Origin: HGM11416 sp034104345
GTDB lineage: Bacteria > Bacillota > Clostridia > Christensenellales > Borkfalkiaceae
DNA length: 64,000 nt
Direction of reading: 5' to 3'
Assembly: GCA_034104345.1 (NCBI GenBank)
Contig: JAXEDY010000029.1
Coordinates: 1 to 64,000 of the forward strand
Position 1 is the first letter of the stretch. Every line of letters begins with the position of its first letter. The notes beneath the pieces were generated by a model. It was given only the letters and a program-made list of their open reading frames with translations, had not been told where the DNA came from and did not search any database. Of this stretch, positions 38,898 to 47,755 are shown one piece after another. Both the position numbers and the translations under genes were made by a program.

Positions 38898-39494
38898 ATG
38901 AAAAAACTATTTACCGCCTTGGTTGTATGCTTGTTGATTTGCACATCTGTGCTTACCGCTTGCGGCAGCCCCGAAGAAAACTTTAAAAAAGCCACGCAAA
39001 AATTCGATAATTTTACGGTTGAAGCAAAATTTGAACCAAACCGCTCTCATTGCGATGGTTTTTATTTAATTAAAGCCGACAAAATGTTAAAATTTATAGA
39101 ATATAGTTCATATGGACACATGATAACGGCTTATGCAAAATCAGAAAATAATCAATTTTTCTGTTACGACTTTTCAAATAAAAAATGGAAAATCGAAGAC
39201 AATATAGATAAATTCAATGGCATTACTTTTTACTATATAGAACAAGACGTTATCGCTGCTTTAATGCATTCGTTTTTCGACGATTATACCGTTTCGAACG
39301 GCGAATACGTTTTAAAAGATTCTGCCCTTTCGGCATATTCTGAATATTTTTCGGGAACGCTTACAAGTTTTCGGGTTACCCTTAAAGGCGATTGCTTTGA
39401 AAAGGCTATCGCAATAGAACAAACAGGAACCGAGAGAATTCAATATACATATACGTTTTCGAACTTCGGCAGTTCTAAAATAGATATTAAATAA
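38898..39494 (+). CDS. Hypothetical lipoprotein controlled by Xre regulator
   Basis: A 198-residue protein with a signal segment and lipobox LTAC, giving lipidated Cys22. The mature part has no recognised family; it is predicted mostly beta-stranded, with FTVEAKFEPN near its start and a C-terminal TYTFSNFGSSKIDIK. AAGGAG is 7 nt before the ATG. The codon mix is more AT-rich than neighbouring genes, which suggests separate ancestry. It is bracketed by direct repeats A and B with its divergent regulator. Function unknown; an envelope stress or immunity role would be speculation. Confidence 0.75.
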   Translation: MKKLFTALVVCLLICTSVLTACGSPEENFKKATQKFDNFTVEAKFEPNRSHCDGFYLIKADKMLKFIEYSSYGHMITAYAKSENNQFFCYDFSNKKWKIEDNIDKFNGITFYYIEQDVIAALMHSFFDDYTVSNGEYVLKDSALSAYSEYFSGTLTSFRVTLKGDCFEKAIAIEQTGTERIQYTYTFSNFGSSKIDIK

Positions 39495-39506
39495 TTCAAA
39501 GCGTTA

Positions 39507-39784
39507 TAAAGCCTTTCCCCTTTTTCGGGAAAGGCTTTTTTTATTTAATAAAAAACAATCGATTGATATAAAATTATAGGGGACTATTACGAACGTCCCG
39601 ATGCGCGAATTATAGGTAGCATTTGACGGGCGATTCGTGAAAATGAATAAAAATGTGGGCGATTCAAAGTCGCCCCTACGATAGAAAATTATTATTACGA
39701 TAACAAAAACGTAGGGGAGACCATTGGTCTCTCGCCCCTATAAGAAAACTTTGTGGGGAAGGAGCCCACGACGCCCCGTTTAAA
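39507..39784. repeat. 278-bp direct repeat B (right flank)
   Basis: Same orientation as repeat A, 1213 bp away at its left end. It begins at the terminator of the lipoprotein gene (39508-39538) and ends with the shared CCCCGTTTAAA. The 936 bp between the repeats contain only the Xre and lipoprotein genes. Confidence 0.85.
39508..39538 (+). terminator. Lipoprotein gene terminator
   Basis: The same 12-bp stem and T-run as the hemW terminator, carried within direct repeat B. Confidence 0.9.
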
Positions 39785-39793
39785 GAATAAACG

Positions 39794-39823
39794 AAGCCCT
39801 TTTGCGAGAAAGCAAAAGGGCTT
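39794..39823. terminator. Terminator hairpin after the LRR gene
   Basis: A perfect 12-bp stem, AAGCCCTTTTGC with GCAAAAGGGCTT, 36 bp beyond the stop of the minus-strand gene. Confidence 0.75.
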
Positions 39824-39858
39824 AATTTAACTAAAAACTTAATTTTCCAAAGATAATT

Positions 39859-40551
39859 TTATGCAACGCGGTCAAGCTTTCCGTCGGACAATAAATAATA
39901 AGGGTTAGACGACGACACTTCGAACTTAACACCCGACACGCCTAAAAACGCGTTTTTGCCGATTTCGCTCGTGTTTGTGGGAACGTAAAAATAAGTGAGC
40001 GCGGTGCAATATGCAAACGAATAATCGCCGATGGTTTCAACCTTTTCGGGAAGTTTAACGCGTTCTAACTTGTTGCAACCCCAAAACGCGCTTTTTCCTA
40101 CGGTTTTTAAGGTGTTGGGGCAAACGAGATCGACAAGCGAAACGTTACCGCTGAAAGCGCCGTCGCCTATTACTTCGAGCCCCTGCCCTTTATAAAAGTA
40201 TAAAACGCTTAAATTTTTGCAACCTGCAAACGCATTTTTGCCAACTTTTTTAACGTTAAGCGGTAAATAAACTTCTTTAATGGCAGATTCTTCGAAACCG
40301 CCGTCCGCAACCGCTTCGACGGGTTTGCCGCCATGTTCCTTCGGCAGATAAACCGCTTCGGGCAGATTGCCGATGGAAGCCGCCTTAACCGAATAAGCCG
40401 TGCCTTCGTCGTTTAAAATAAATTCGAAATAACTGTCTTCGGTCGGCACGTAATCTTTGGGACCGAACGAACAAGCCGCCGCCGAAAACGCGATTGCAAG
40501 CGATAATGCAAGCACTAACGCGCCTGTTACGGATTTTACGAGTTTTTTCAT
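39859..40551 (-). CDS. Leucine-rich-repeat (BspA-type) lipoprotein
   Basis: A 230-residue surface protein. The signal segment ends in the lipobox SAAAC (Cys27). Residues ~75-215 contain four or five BspA/LRR_5-type repeats with the pattern V-KNAFAGC-L--V-LP (GKNAFAGCKNL, GDGAFSGNVSL, GKSAFWGCNKL, GDYSFAYCTAL, GKNAFLGVSGV). Such proteins often mediate adhesion or binding at the cell surface. AAGGAG lies upstream of the ATG. It is driven by a perfect consensus promoter. Confidence 0.88.
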   Translation of the reverse strand: MKKLVKSVTGALVLALSLAIAFSAAACSFGPKDYVPTEDSYFEFILNDEGTAYSVKAASIGNLPEAVYLPKEHGGKPVEAVADGGFEESAIKEVYLPLNVKKVGKNAFAGCKNLSVLYFYKGQGLEVIGDGAFSGNVSLVDLVCPNTLKTVGKSAFWGCNKLERVKLPEKVETIGDYSFAYCTALTYFYVPTNTSEIGKNAFLGVSGVKFEVSSSNPYYLLSDGKLDRVA

Positions 40552-40648
40552 AACTCACGCTCCTTATACGGTTTTATGGCTTCGAACGCGCCTACCCGCA
40601 AAAACTGCGACTTGCACGAACCCGCTCACTATACCATATACTATGTCT

Positions 40649-40677
40649 ATTATACTTTTTAATTACGGTTTTGTCAA
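40649..40677 (-). promoter_or_regulatory. Consensus promoter of the LRR lipoprotein gene
   Basis: TTGACA (40677-40672), 17-bp spacer, TATAAT (40654-40649) on the minus strand, giving a leader of about 90 nt. Confidence 0.85.
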
Positions 40678-40808
40678 TAAATTTTAAAAATATTTCGGCA
40701 AATGGCAAAAATGTATATTTTTCGGTGACGAAAAGCAGGTTTTTCGTGCGTTAACCGAAAAAAATCTGCCAAAAAAGCCTTAAAAGCGGCGCAAAAAACC
40801 GTTTTTTG

Positions 40809-41861
40809 CTAAATCGTGCCTAAATCGACCTGCGCTTTCGCGTTTAAATCGAGCCCCGCGAAATTGCCGTTTATATAACGTAGATACCCTTCGGCGGCAA
40901 TCATCGCGGCGTTATCGGTGCACAAACCTTTTGGCGGAATAACCGCCGTTATGCCCGCTTTTGCCGCGCGCGAAGCAAGAGTTTCGCGCAAATAGCCGTT
41001 TGCGGCAACTCCGCCGCCAAGCGTTATCGTTTTTAAACCGCACGTTTTTGCGGCTTCTATCGCCTTTTCTACGAGAACGCCCGTTGCGGCGTGCTGAAAC
41101 GAACACGCTACGTCGGCTTTATTATAACTTTCGCCTTTTTGCTCTTTGGTGTGAACGTAATTTATAACGGCGGTTTTAAGCCCGCTATACGAAAAATCGA
41201 ACCCGCCCTTACCTTTCAGCATTTTTGGCATCGGCACTACGTTTTCGCCTTCGCGCGCAAGCCTTTCTATATTAGGTCCGCCGGGGTAATTAAGCCCTAA
41301 AACGCGCGCGACTTTATCGAACGCTTCGCCTACCGCGTCGTCGAGCGTGCCGCCGAGCACTTTGAAATCGTTGAAGTTTTCAACTTCGATTATAGCGGTA
41401 TGCCCGCCGCTTGCAAGCACGCTTATAAAAGGCGGCCGCAGATTTTTATCGGCAAGATAAATCGCCGCAAGATGCCCGCGGATATGGCTTACGGGAATTA
41501 TGGGAACGCCCAGCGAATAGGCAAGCGCTTTCGCATAAGAAACGCCCACCAGCAACGCGCCGAGCAGCCCCGCGCCGTAGGTTACGGCAACTGCATCGAT
41601 ATCGCTTAAACTTATACCCGCGTTTTTAATTGCGCGTTCTACCACTATCGAAACGGCGGCAGTGTGCGCACGCGAAGCGATTTCGGGAACTACCCCGCCG
41701 AACCTTATGTGTTCGGTCATCGAACTTTCTATCTCCGACGATAAAAGTTCGCATCTGCCGCGCAAAACGGCGCAAGCGGTTTCGTCGCACGACGATTCGA
41801 TTGCAAGTATGACGGGATTTTCTTTTATGCCCCTTTGTTCAACGCGCTTTTCGTATAGCAT
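40809..41861 (-). CDS. tsaD: tRNA N6-threonylcarbamoyladenosine synthase subunit TsaD
   Basis: A 350-residue ASKHA-fold protein that transfers threonylcarbamoyl to A37 of tRNAs. ILAIESSCDETACAV begins the core; the metal motif HIRGHLAAI (HxxxH) and GGHTAI, DDAVGEAFDKVARVLGLNYPGG and GGGVAANGYLR are intact. The start is uncertain: ATG 41861 gives a 14-residue lead before the core; a TTG at 41927 is also open; neither has a strong ribosome site. It follows prfB closely. Confidence 0.93.
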   Translation of the reverse strand: MLYEKRVEQRGIKENPVILAIESSCDETACAVLRGRCELLSSEIESSMTEHIRFGGVVPEIASRAHTAAVSIVVERAIKNAGISLSDIDAVAVTYGAGLLGALLVGVSYAKALAYSLGVPIIPVSHIRGHLAAIYLADKNLRPPFISVLASGGHTAIIEVENFNDFKVLGGTLDDAVGEAFDKVARVLGLNYPGGPNIERLAREGENVVPMPKMLKGKGGFDFSYSGLKTAVINYVHTKEQKGESYNKADVACSFQHAATGVLVEKAIEAAKTCGLKTITLGGGVAANGYLRETLASRAAKAGITAVIPPKGLCTDNAAMIAAEGYLRYINGNFAGLDLNAKAQVDLGTI

Positions 41862-41938
41862 TAAGTTTAGCCGAATCTTTTGTTTTTTTGTTGCGTATGG
41901 TTGCCGATTTGAATTATCGGGCTTCAAGATTTTTTAAT

Positions 41939-43037
41939 TTAAGATTTTTTGAGATAATCGATTATAAACGGATCTAAATCGCCGTCCATAACCGCCTGAA
42001 CGTTGCCTGTTTCGCAACCGGTGCGGTGGTCTTTAACCATCGTGTAAGGGCAAAAAACGTAAGAGCGGATCTGGCTGCCCCATTCGATTTTTTTCATCTC
42101 GCCCTTAATTTCGGCAGCTTCTTCCATTTTTTCGCTTTCGCGCTTTTCGATAAGTTTGCTCATAAGCATTTTCATCGCCTGTTCGCGGTTCTGCACCTGG
42201 CTGCGCTCGTTCTGGCAGGCAACTATTATGCCTGTGGGAATGTGCGTGATTCTTATAGCCGATTCGGTTTTGTTAACGTGCTGACCGCCCGCTCCGCTCG
42301 AACGATAGGTATCTACCTTTAAGTCTTCGGGGCGGATTATTATGTCGCCTTCGTCTTCGATTTCGGGCATTACTTCGACCGACGAAAACGAAGTGTGTCG
42401 GCGCGCGTTGGCATCGAACGGCGAAATTCTTACCAAGCGATGAACGCCCTTTTCGGCCTTTAAATAGCCGTAGGCGTTTTCGCCTTCTACTTTAAACGTA
42501 ACGCTTTTTATGCCCGCTTCGTCGCCCGCAACTCTGTCGAGTTCGGTGAGTTTATAGCCGTGCTTTTCGCTATAACATATATACATACGATAAAGCATTT
42601 CGGTCCAGTCGCACGCTTCGGTGCCGCCCGCGCCGGCATGCAAGGTTAGAATTGCGTTCGACCCGTCGTATTTTCCGCGAAGAAGAGTTTGCAGCCTTAA
42701 CTGCTCGATGTCGTTTTCGGCTTTTGCAAGGTCTTTTTCGATGTCTTCCGCCAAACTTTCGTCGCCTTCTTCTTCGGCGAGCGTTAAAAAGTCTTCTAAG
42801 TTATCAACGGCCTGACTCGTCTTGTCGAAAACGGCGAGTTTGTTTTTTACGTGTTGAAGTTTGCGCGAAATCGCGGTCGATTTTTCAAGATCGCCCCACA
42901 CTTCGGGAAGTTCGAGAGAGGCTTCGAGTTCGCCCTTTTCTTTTCTTAAATTGTCAACGTCAAAGAGAGTACCCTGCCTCTTTCAGGGTGTCTTTGAGTT
43001 GGCGAAGTTTTTGAGTATATATATCCGTTCTTAACAC
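41939..43037 (-). CDS. prfB: Peptide chain release factor 2, programmed +1 frameshift
   Basis: Terminates translation at UGA and UAA. The first frame runs from GTG 43037, 8 nt after a GAGG site, for 25 codons to TGA at 42962-42960. The second frame resumes at GAC (42961-42959), after a +1 shift on CTT-TGA-C, for a product of about 365 residues. The SPF anticodon-like motif (VRISPFDANARRHTSF) and the catalytic GGQ (SSGAGGQHVNKTESAIR) are present. An upstream AGGG element lies 6 nt before the slippery CTT, 3 nt further than in Escherichia coli. Autoregulation by RF2 level is the known role of this shift. Confidence 0.95.
42959..42980 (-). promoter_or_regulatory. prfB recoding site
   Basis: The stretch reads AGGCAGGG, TACTCT, then CTTTGAC. 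CTT-TGA-C is the canonical RF2 shift heptamer. The internal Shine-Dalgarno-like element is weaker and more distant than the classical AGGGGG-TAT arrangement. Confidence 0.9.
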
Positions 43038-43149
43038 TTTCGTTTCCTCGTAACAAATTAAATGGTAAATAAATATTGTCGGTATATTTTTGCCGTAAAT
43101 CGATGCAAAGCAGATAATTTTTACGTTCGCTTTCTGTATATATTTTTTA

Positions 43150-43196
43150 AAAAAACGGGGGCTATAAGTCGATTAACGGCACTTTCGCCGTTTTTT
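43150..43196. repeat. Dispersed repeat copy 6 with compensated stem
   Basis: The core TATAAGTCGATTAACGGC (43163-43180) with TTCG is enclosed by AAAAAACGG (43150-43158) and CCGTTTTTT (43188-43196), a perfect 9-bp stem of different sequence from copies 1 and 2. It lies after secA and may terminate or attenuate transcription into prfB. Confidence 0.85.
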
Positions 43197-43283
43197 AAGT
43201 TTTGCGCTTGGTTAAATTTACGCCTTAAACTGCCCGCTTTAAAAGCACTTAAAGACTATTTCAAAATTGCTTTAAAAAGCCGC

Positions 43284-45968
43284 TTATCTGCCGCAGCAGT
43301 TTTTATACTTTTTGCCGCTTCCGCAGGGGCAAGGATCGTTACGCCCCGGTATTCCCACGGGTTTACCCGCCTGACGGGGCGCGCTGTCGGCGCTGCCGCC
43401 GTTTTCGGTCAAGTTTTTGCGCTCGGTGCGTTCGGGGACGCGTTCGACTTCGATTTTCAAAAGATACTTCGCGGTGTCTTCCTGTATGCTCGCGGTCATT
43501 TCTTCGAACATATCAAGCGCTTCTTTCTTATACGAGTTAAGCGGATCTTCGTTGGCGTAAGCGCGGAGCGATATGCCGCGTTTCAGCCTGTCCATCGCGT
43601 CGATGTGGTCGATCCACTTGGTGTCTACTATTTTAAGCAGAATCATGCGTTCCACTTCGTGATAGTCGATACCCATTTCGGCGTAGCGCCGAATTTTTTC
43701 TTCGTAACATTCTTTAACTTTATCGACGGTGTGCGACAAAATGTATTCGTAATCCCATTTTTCAAGTTTATCGCGGTCGATATAAGCGGTGCCGACGGGG
43801 AGCGCGCGTTCTTCTAAAATTTTGTTAAGCGCGTTTTCGTCCCACGAAGCGGGATTTTGCGATACGTTTACGGTCTGTTCGAACAGCCCGCGGATAAAAT
43901 CGGGGAAAAGGTTAAGCACGTCCTGATGAACGTTTTCGCCGCGAAGAACTTTCATTCTTTCGTCGTACATAACCATACGCTGACGGTTCATAACGTCGTC
44001 GTAACCCAAAATGTGTTTTCTTATGCCGAAGTTTTTGCCTTCGATGGTGCGTTGCGCGTTTTCGATGGAGCGCGAAAGCATTTTCGATTCGATAGGCGTG
44101 TTTTCGTCAACCTTGAAAGCCGCGTAAATCGACTGCATTCTTTCGCCGCCGAATCTGCGGGCAAGGTCGTCTTCTAACGAAATATAAAATCTCGAAGCGC
44201 CGGGATCGCCCTGACGGCCGGCACGACCACGCAACTGGTTGTCGATACGGCGCGATTCGTGGCGTTCGGTACCTAAAATGAACAAGCCGCCGAGTTCGGA
44301 TACTTTTGCTTTTTCTTCTTCGGTAATTTTCGAGTGTTCGGCCAGAAGTTTGCGATATTCCGAACGAATAAGCGCGATTTCTTCGGGAACTTCCTGAATA
44401 TAAGAAGTTGCGAGTTCTATCGAATCTTCGTCGATTCCGCGGTTTCGCAAATCTTGTTTTGCAAGATATTCGGGGTTGCCGCCGAGCAGAATATCCGTTC
44501 CGCGCCCCGCCATGTTGGTTGCTATCGTAACCGCGCCGAATTTGCCCGCCTGCGCGATGATTTCGGCTTCGCGGCGGTGGTTTTTAGCGTTTAATATCTG
44601 GTGTTTAACGCGGCGTTTCAATAACTCGCGCGAGATTTCTTCTGATTTTTCGACCGTTACCGTACCGACGAGAACGGGCTGCCCTTTTTCGTGAAGCTCG
44701 ACGATTTCGTCGATTATCGCGCGAAGTTTACCTTTCGCCGTAGAATAAACGACGTCGTGATAATCTTTACGGATCATGGGCTTGTTGGTGGGAATTTCGA
44801 GAACGTCGAGCCCGTAAATGGTTTTAAATTCTTCTTCTTCGGTTTTGGCGGTTCCCGTCATACCCGAAAGTTTTTGGTAAAGGCGGAAATAGTTCTGGAA
44901 GGTTATAGTCGCCTGAGTCTGGTTTTCGTTGCGGATAACCACGCCTTCTTTCGCTTCGATTGCCTGATGCAAACCTTCGGAATATCTTCTGCCTATCATC
45001 AGACGACCGGTAAATTCGTCTACGATGATGATTTCGCTGTCCTGCACGATATAGTCGTTATCGCGCTTGAAAATGAAGTGCGCCTTTAACGCCTGCTGAA
45101 TGTGGTGGTTGAGTTCGGCGTTTTCGATGTCGGCAATGTTATTAACCCCGAAAAACGATTCGGCTTTGCGTGAACCGCTTTCGGTTATCTGCACGCTCTT
45201 TTCTTTTTCGTCAACCGTAAAATCCTGATCGCGCTTTAAGGTGCGAACGAATCTGTCTGCCTGGGCATACATTTCCGACGATTTGTTACCCCTGCCCGAA
45301 ATAATAAGCGGCGTTCTCGCTTCGTCGATTAAAATCGAGTCTACTTCGTCGACTATCGCAAATTCAAGCCCGCGCTGAACCATCTGCTTTAAACTTACCT
45401 TTAAGTTGTCGCGCAGATAATCGAACCCGAATTCGTTGTTCGTTCCGTAGGTTATGTCGCAAGCGTAAGCCGCGCGCTTCTGATCGTCGGTCATATCGTG
45501 AACGTTTACGCCTACGGTAAGCCCTAAAAATCTGTGAAGTTTGCCCATCCATTCGGCGTCGCGCCTGGCAAGGTAATCGTTTACGGTAACGATATGCACG
45601 CCTTTACCCGTAAGCGCGTTAAGGTATGCGGGAAGCGTTGACATAAGCGTTTTGCCTTCGCCCGTTTTAAGTTCGGCAACGCGCCCCTGATGCACGCAGA
45701 TACCGCCCATAAGCTGAACTTTATAGTGGCGCATGTTTAAAACGCGGTGCGACGCTTCGCGCACTACGGCAAACGCTTCGTATAAAAGCGAATCGAGCGA
45801 TTCGCCGCCCTGATAACGCTTTTTGAAAAGGTCGGTCTGGGCGCGAAGTTCTTCGTCGGTCATCGCTTCGTATTTAGGCGACATTGCTATTATCTTATCC
45901 GCCATAGAGCCTATCTTTTTAAGACTGCGGCGCGAATCGGCTTCTAAAATGTATCTTATAAGTCCCAT
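43284..45968 (-). CDS. secA: Preprotein translocase ATPase SecA
   Basis: An 894-residue motor driving post-translational export through SecYEG. Walker A is AELKTGEGKTLM, the DEAD-like box VDEVDSILIDEARTPLIISG, and NMAGRGTDILLGGNP, GTERHESRRIDNQLRGRAGRQGD mark helicase domain 2. The C-terminal zinc motif NDPCPCGSGKKYKNCCG is present; in proteobacteria this tail binds SecB and phospholipid. A second secA is not in the window. prfB follows at 247 bp, the usual Firmicute order. Confidence 0.97.
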   Translation of the reverse strand: MGLIRYILEADSRRSLKKIGSMADKIIAMSPKYEAMTDEELRAQTDLFKKRYQGGESLDSLLYEAFAVVREASHRVLNMRHYKVQLMGGICVHQGRVAELKTGEGKTLMSTLPAYLNALTGKGVHIVTVNDYLARRDAEWMGKLHRFLGLTVGVNVHDMTDDQKRAAYACDITYGTNNEFGFDYLRDNLKVSLKQMVQRGLEFAIVDEVDSILIDEARTPLIISGRGNKSSEMYAQADRFVRTLKRDQDFTVDEKEKSVQITESGSRKAESFFGVNNIADIENAELNHHIQQALKAHFIFKRDNDYIVQDSEIIIVDEFTGRLMIGRRYSEGLHQAIEAKEGVVIRNENQTQATITFQNYFRLYQKLSGMTGTAKTEEEEFKTIYGLDVLEIPTNKPMIRKDYHDVVYSTAKGKLRAIIDEIVELHEKGQPVLVGTVTVEKSEEISRELLKRRVKHQILNAKNHRREAEIIAQAGKFGAVTIATNMAGRGTDILLGGNPEYLAKQDLRNRGIDEDSIELATSYIQEVPEEIALIRSEYRKLLAEHSKITEEEKAKVSELGGLFILGTERHESRRIDNQLRGRAGRQGDPGASRFYISLEDDLARRFGGERMQSIYAAFKVDENTPIESKMLSRSIENAQRTIEGKNFGIRKHILGYDDVMNRQRMVMYDERMKVLRGENVHQDVLNLFPDFIRGLFEQTVNVSQNPASWDENALNKILEERALPVGTAYIDRDKLEKWDYEYILSHTVDKVKECYEEKIRRYAEMGIDYHEVERMILLKIVDTKWIDHIDAMDRLKRGISLRAYANEDPLNSYKKEALDMFEEMTASIQEDTAKYLLKIEVERVPERTERKNLTENGGSADSAPRQAGKPVGIPGRNDPCPCGSGKKYKNCCGR

Positions 45969-46086
45969 ATCAATTTCTCCGTTACGGTAGTTGTTTAAAA
46001 TGGTTTTTTATTTAAAGCGGTTTTTATTTTTTCGGCGCTTTTCGCAAAACGCGCAGGCTCCCGCAATTTAAAACCGTTTATATAGT

Positions 46087-46115
46087 ATTATATATTATTT
46101 TTTACTATAAGTAAA
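46087..46115 (-). promoter_or_regulatory. Promoter of secA
   Basis: TTTACT (46115-46110), 17-bp spacer, TATAAT (46092-46087), with a ~110-nt leader before the secA ATG. The rest of the gap to 46269 contains only the hairpin at 46146-46175. Confidence 0.6.
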
Positions 46116-46145
46116 ACGATTTAAACGCGATTTTTTTAAAAACAG

Positions 46146-46175
46146 AAAAAGCCGCCCTTAAAAAAGCGACTTTTT
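46146..46175 (-). terminator. Terminator after the permease gene
   Basis: Imperfect stem, AAAAAGCCGC with GCGACTTTTT (one mismatch), followed on the minus strand by a U-run. It lies 95 bp past the permease stop. Confidence 0.6.
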
Positions 46176-46269
46176 ATGCGATTTTTATCTTTTTTTTAGC
46201 AAAGCGCAAGCATATCCCCGCACGCCCGAAAACGTTTTTTTGGCAAACCTGCTTTAAAGCGGTTTTAAA

Positions 46270-47412
46270 CTACTTTACCAAAAGCAGGCAAAGCGCGGTT
46301 AAGCAAATTAAAAACGAAAAGTTTATTGCCGAAAACAAAAGCAGATATTTTTTGCGGTTTTGCGGATATTGTCTGCCGTAATGCCCGAGCGAAATCAAAC
46401 TTGCAAGCGACGCGACTATCGTTCCCGCTCCGCCAACGTTTACGGCTAAAAGCAAACTTTTATAATCGCTTGTGAATTTCGATAAAAATATAGCCGTAGG
46501 CACGTTCGAGAAAAACTGGCAGGATATAACGCCCGTTAAAAGCGTGCTTTTACTTATAAGCGCGCCCACCACGTTCTGTACCGCCGCAACGCGCGACATG
46601 TTAGAAGCAAAAACGAAAAACATGCAAAAAGTTAAAAGCAAGCCGTAATCTACTTTTTTATACGCTTTATAATCGAAAAACGCCATTAAAACGGCAACAG
46701 CCAAGGTTACCGCCTTATAATCAACCACGCGCAGAACGGCAAGAATAGCCAAAACGAAAAAACAAAAATAAGCAACGCAGTTTACGGGTTTAATTTCGTT
46801 TTTTACTTCTTTTTTAAGTTCGAGTTCGTCGTTTTTAACAATCAGACAAAGCAAAAATATGGCGATTACCGAAGCGATGAACGGAATCCACATGATAGAA
46901 ACGAATTCTGCCGTGCTTATATTATAAAACGAATATATGTATAAACTTTGCGGATTGCCGAACGGAAGTATCATACCGCCAAGGTTTGCCGCAATGTTTT
47001 GCATTATAACCGTAAACGCGCAATATTTAGGCTTTTCGCTTAACGAAAACACGTCGAGCGTAAGCGGCAGAAAGGTTAAAAGAGCCATGTCGTTGGCAAG
47101 AAACATCGAACTTATAAAAGTTATAAACACGAGAGATATAACTATATTCCGCTGTTTTTTTAACTTTTCGATGAACTTAGTTGCAAGAAACGTGAAAAAT
47201 TTCATGCTTTTAAGCCCCGCTATAACGAGCATCATAACGAATAAATTCGAAAGGGTTTTCAAATCGAAATATTCCAAATACTTTTTATCGGGCGGAACGA
47301 TAATCATCGAAACAACGGCGAGTGCCGCCGCGATTATCGGCATAAAATTCGCCGCAAAAAACGATTTTATTTTTGATTTTTTTACGTTTGTTTTGCTTAT
47401 TTCCGCTTCCAT
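46270..47412 (-). CDS. ArsB/CitMHS-type ion or dicarboxylate permease
   Basis: A ~380-residue membrane protein of the IT (ion transporter) superfamily, with about ten hydrophobic segments. The two re-entrant hairpin motifs expected in this superfamily are visible: SSMFLANDMALLTFLPL and CQFFSNVPTAIFLSKF, plus GGMILPFGNPQSLYIY. The substrate could be a C4-dicarboxylate, citrate, Na+/H+ or arsenite; no neighbour helps decide. The ATG at 47412 is preferred to a TTG at 47451. Confidence 0.8.
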   Translation of the reverse strand: MEAEISKTNVKKSKIKSFFAANFMPIIAAALAVVSMIIVPPDKKYLEYFDLKTLSNLFVMMLVIAGLKSMKFFTFLATKFIEKLKKQRNIVISLVFITFISSMFLANDMALLTFLPLTLDVFSLSEKPKYCAFTVIMQNIAANLGGMILPFGNPQSLYIYSFYNISTAEFVSIMWIPFIASVIAIFLLCLIVKNDELELKKEVKNEIKPVNCVAYFCFFVLAILAVLRVVDYKAVTLAVAVLMAFFDYKAYKKVDYGLLLTFCMFFVFASNMSRVAAVQNVVGALISKSTLLTGVISCQFFSNVPTAIFLSKFTSDYKSLLLAVNVGGAGTIVASLASLISLGHYGRQYPQNRKKYLLLFSAINFSFLICLTALCLLLVK

Positions 47413-47482
47413 TTTCTTAACCCGAAATTTTAAATCCGATTTTTTTACCAAAAACGAAAAAACGGCGCTTATTTTTAAAAAA

Positions 47483-47514
47483 GTGCGCTTATAAGCCCGT
47501 TATCGCACGTTTCG
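47483..47514. repeat. Dispersed repeat copy 7
   Basis: The core TATAAGCCCGTTATCGCAC (47490-47508) with TTTCGG downstream; GTGCG (47483-47487) pairs with CGCAC (47504-47508). GCCCGTTATCG subtype. It lies between the starts of the divergent permease and membrane-protein genes. Confidence 0.8.
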
Positions 47515-47545
47515 GAAATTTATTTTTAAATTCTATTTTGCGTTT

Positions 47546-47576
47546 ACACCCGCTCTACTCACGGTAGAGCGGGTGT
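47546..47576 (+). terminator. Strong hairpin with T-run, no gene directly upstream
   Basis: A perfect 12-bp stem, ACACCCGCTCTA with TAGAGCGGGTGT, followed by TTTTT on the plus strand. There is no plus-strand gene upstream nearby; the downstream promoter at 47632-47660 lies beyond it, so it may insulate that promoter. Confidence 0.75.
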
Positions 47577-47631
47577 TTTTTACTCTACTTCGGCAAAAAT
47601 CTACCTTCTACCCCGTTTAATTAAAAGTAGG

Positions 47632-47660
47632 GTGACAACCGAACAAAAAAGCGATATACT
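47632..47660 (+). promoter_or_regulatory. Promoter of the 47756 membrane-protein gene
   Basis: GTGACA (47632-47637), 17-bp spacer, TATACT (47655-47660); each hexamer has one mismatch to consensus. Confidence 0.6.
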
Positions 47661-47755
47661 TGCAGTATAACCAAAGAAAAATTCCGCCGCGCCAAAACGA
47701 ACCACAGGCATACGGCAGATAGACGATTTAAAACAAAAAGGAGAATAAACGCAAC

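Noticed and set aside
42960..42962. In-frame TGA in prfB as a disabling mutation
   Set aside because: The CTT-TGA-C context and continuation in the +1 frame are the standard programmed frameshift of RF2.
47546..47576. Attenuator in the leader of the 47756 gene
   Set aside because: A good promoter lies downstream of the hairpin (47632-47660), so the hairpin is probably outside the transcript.
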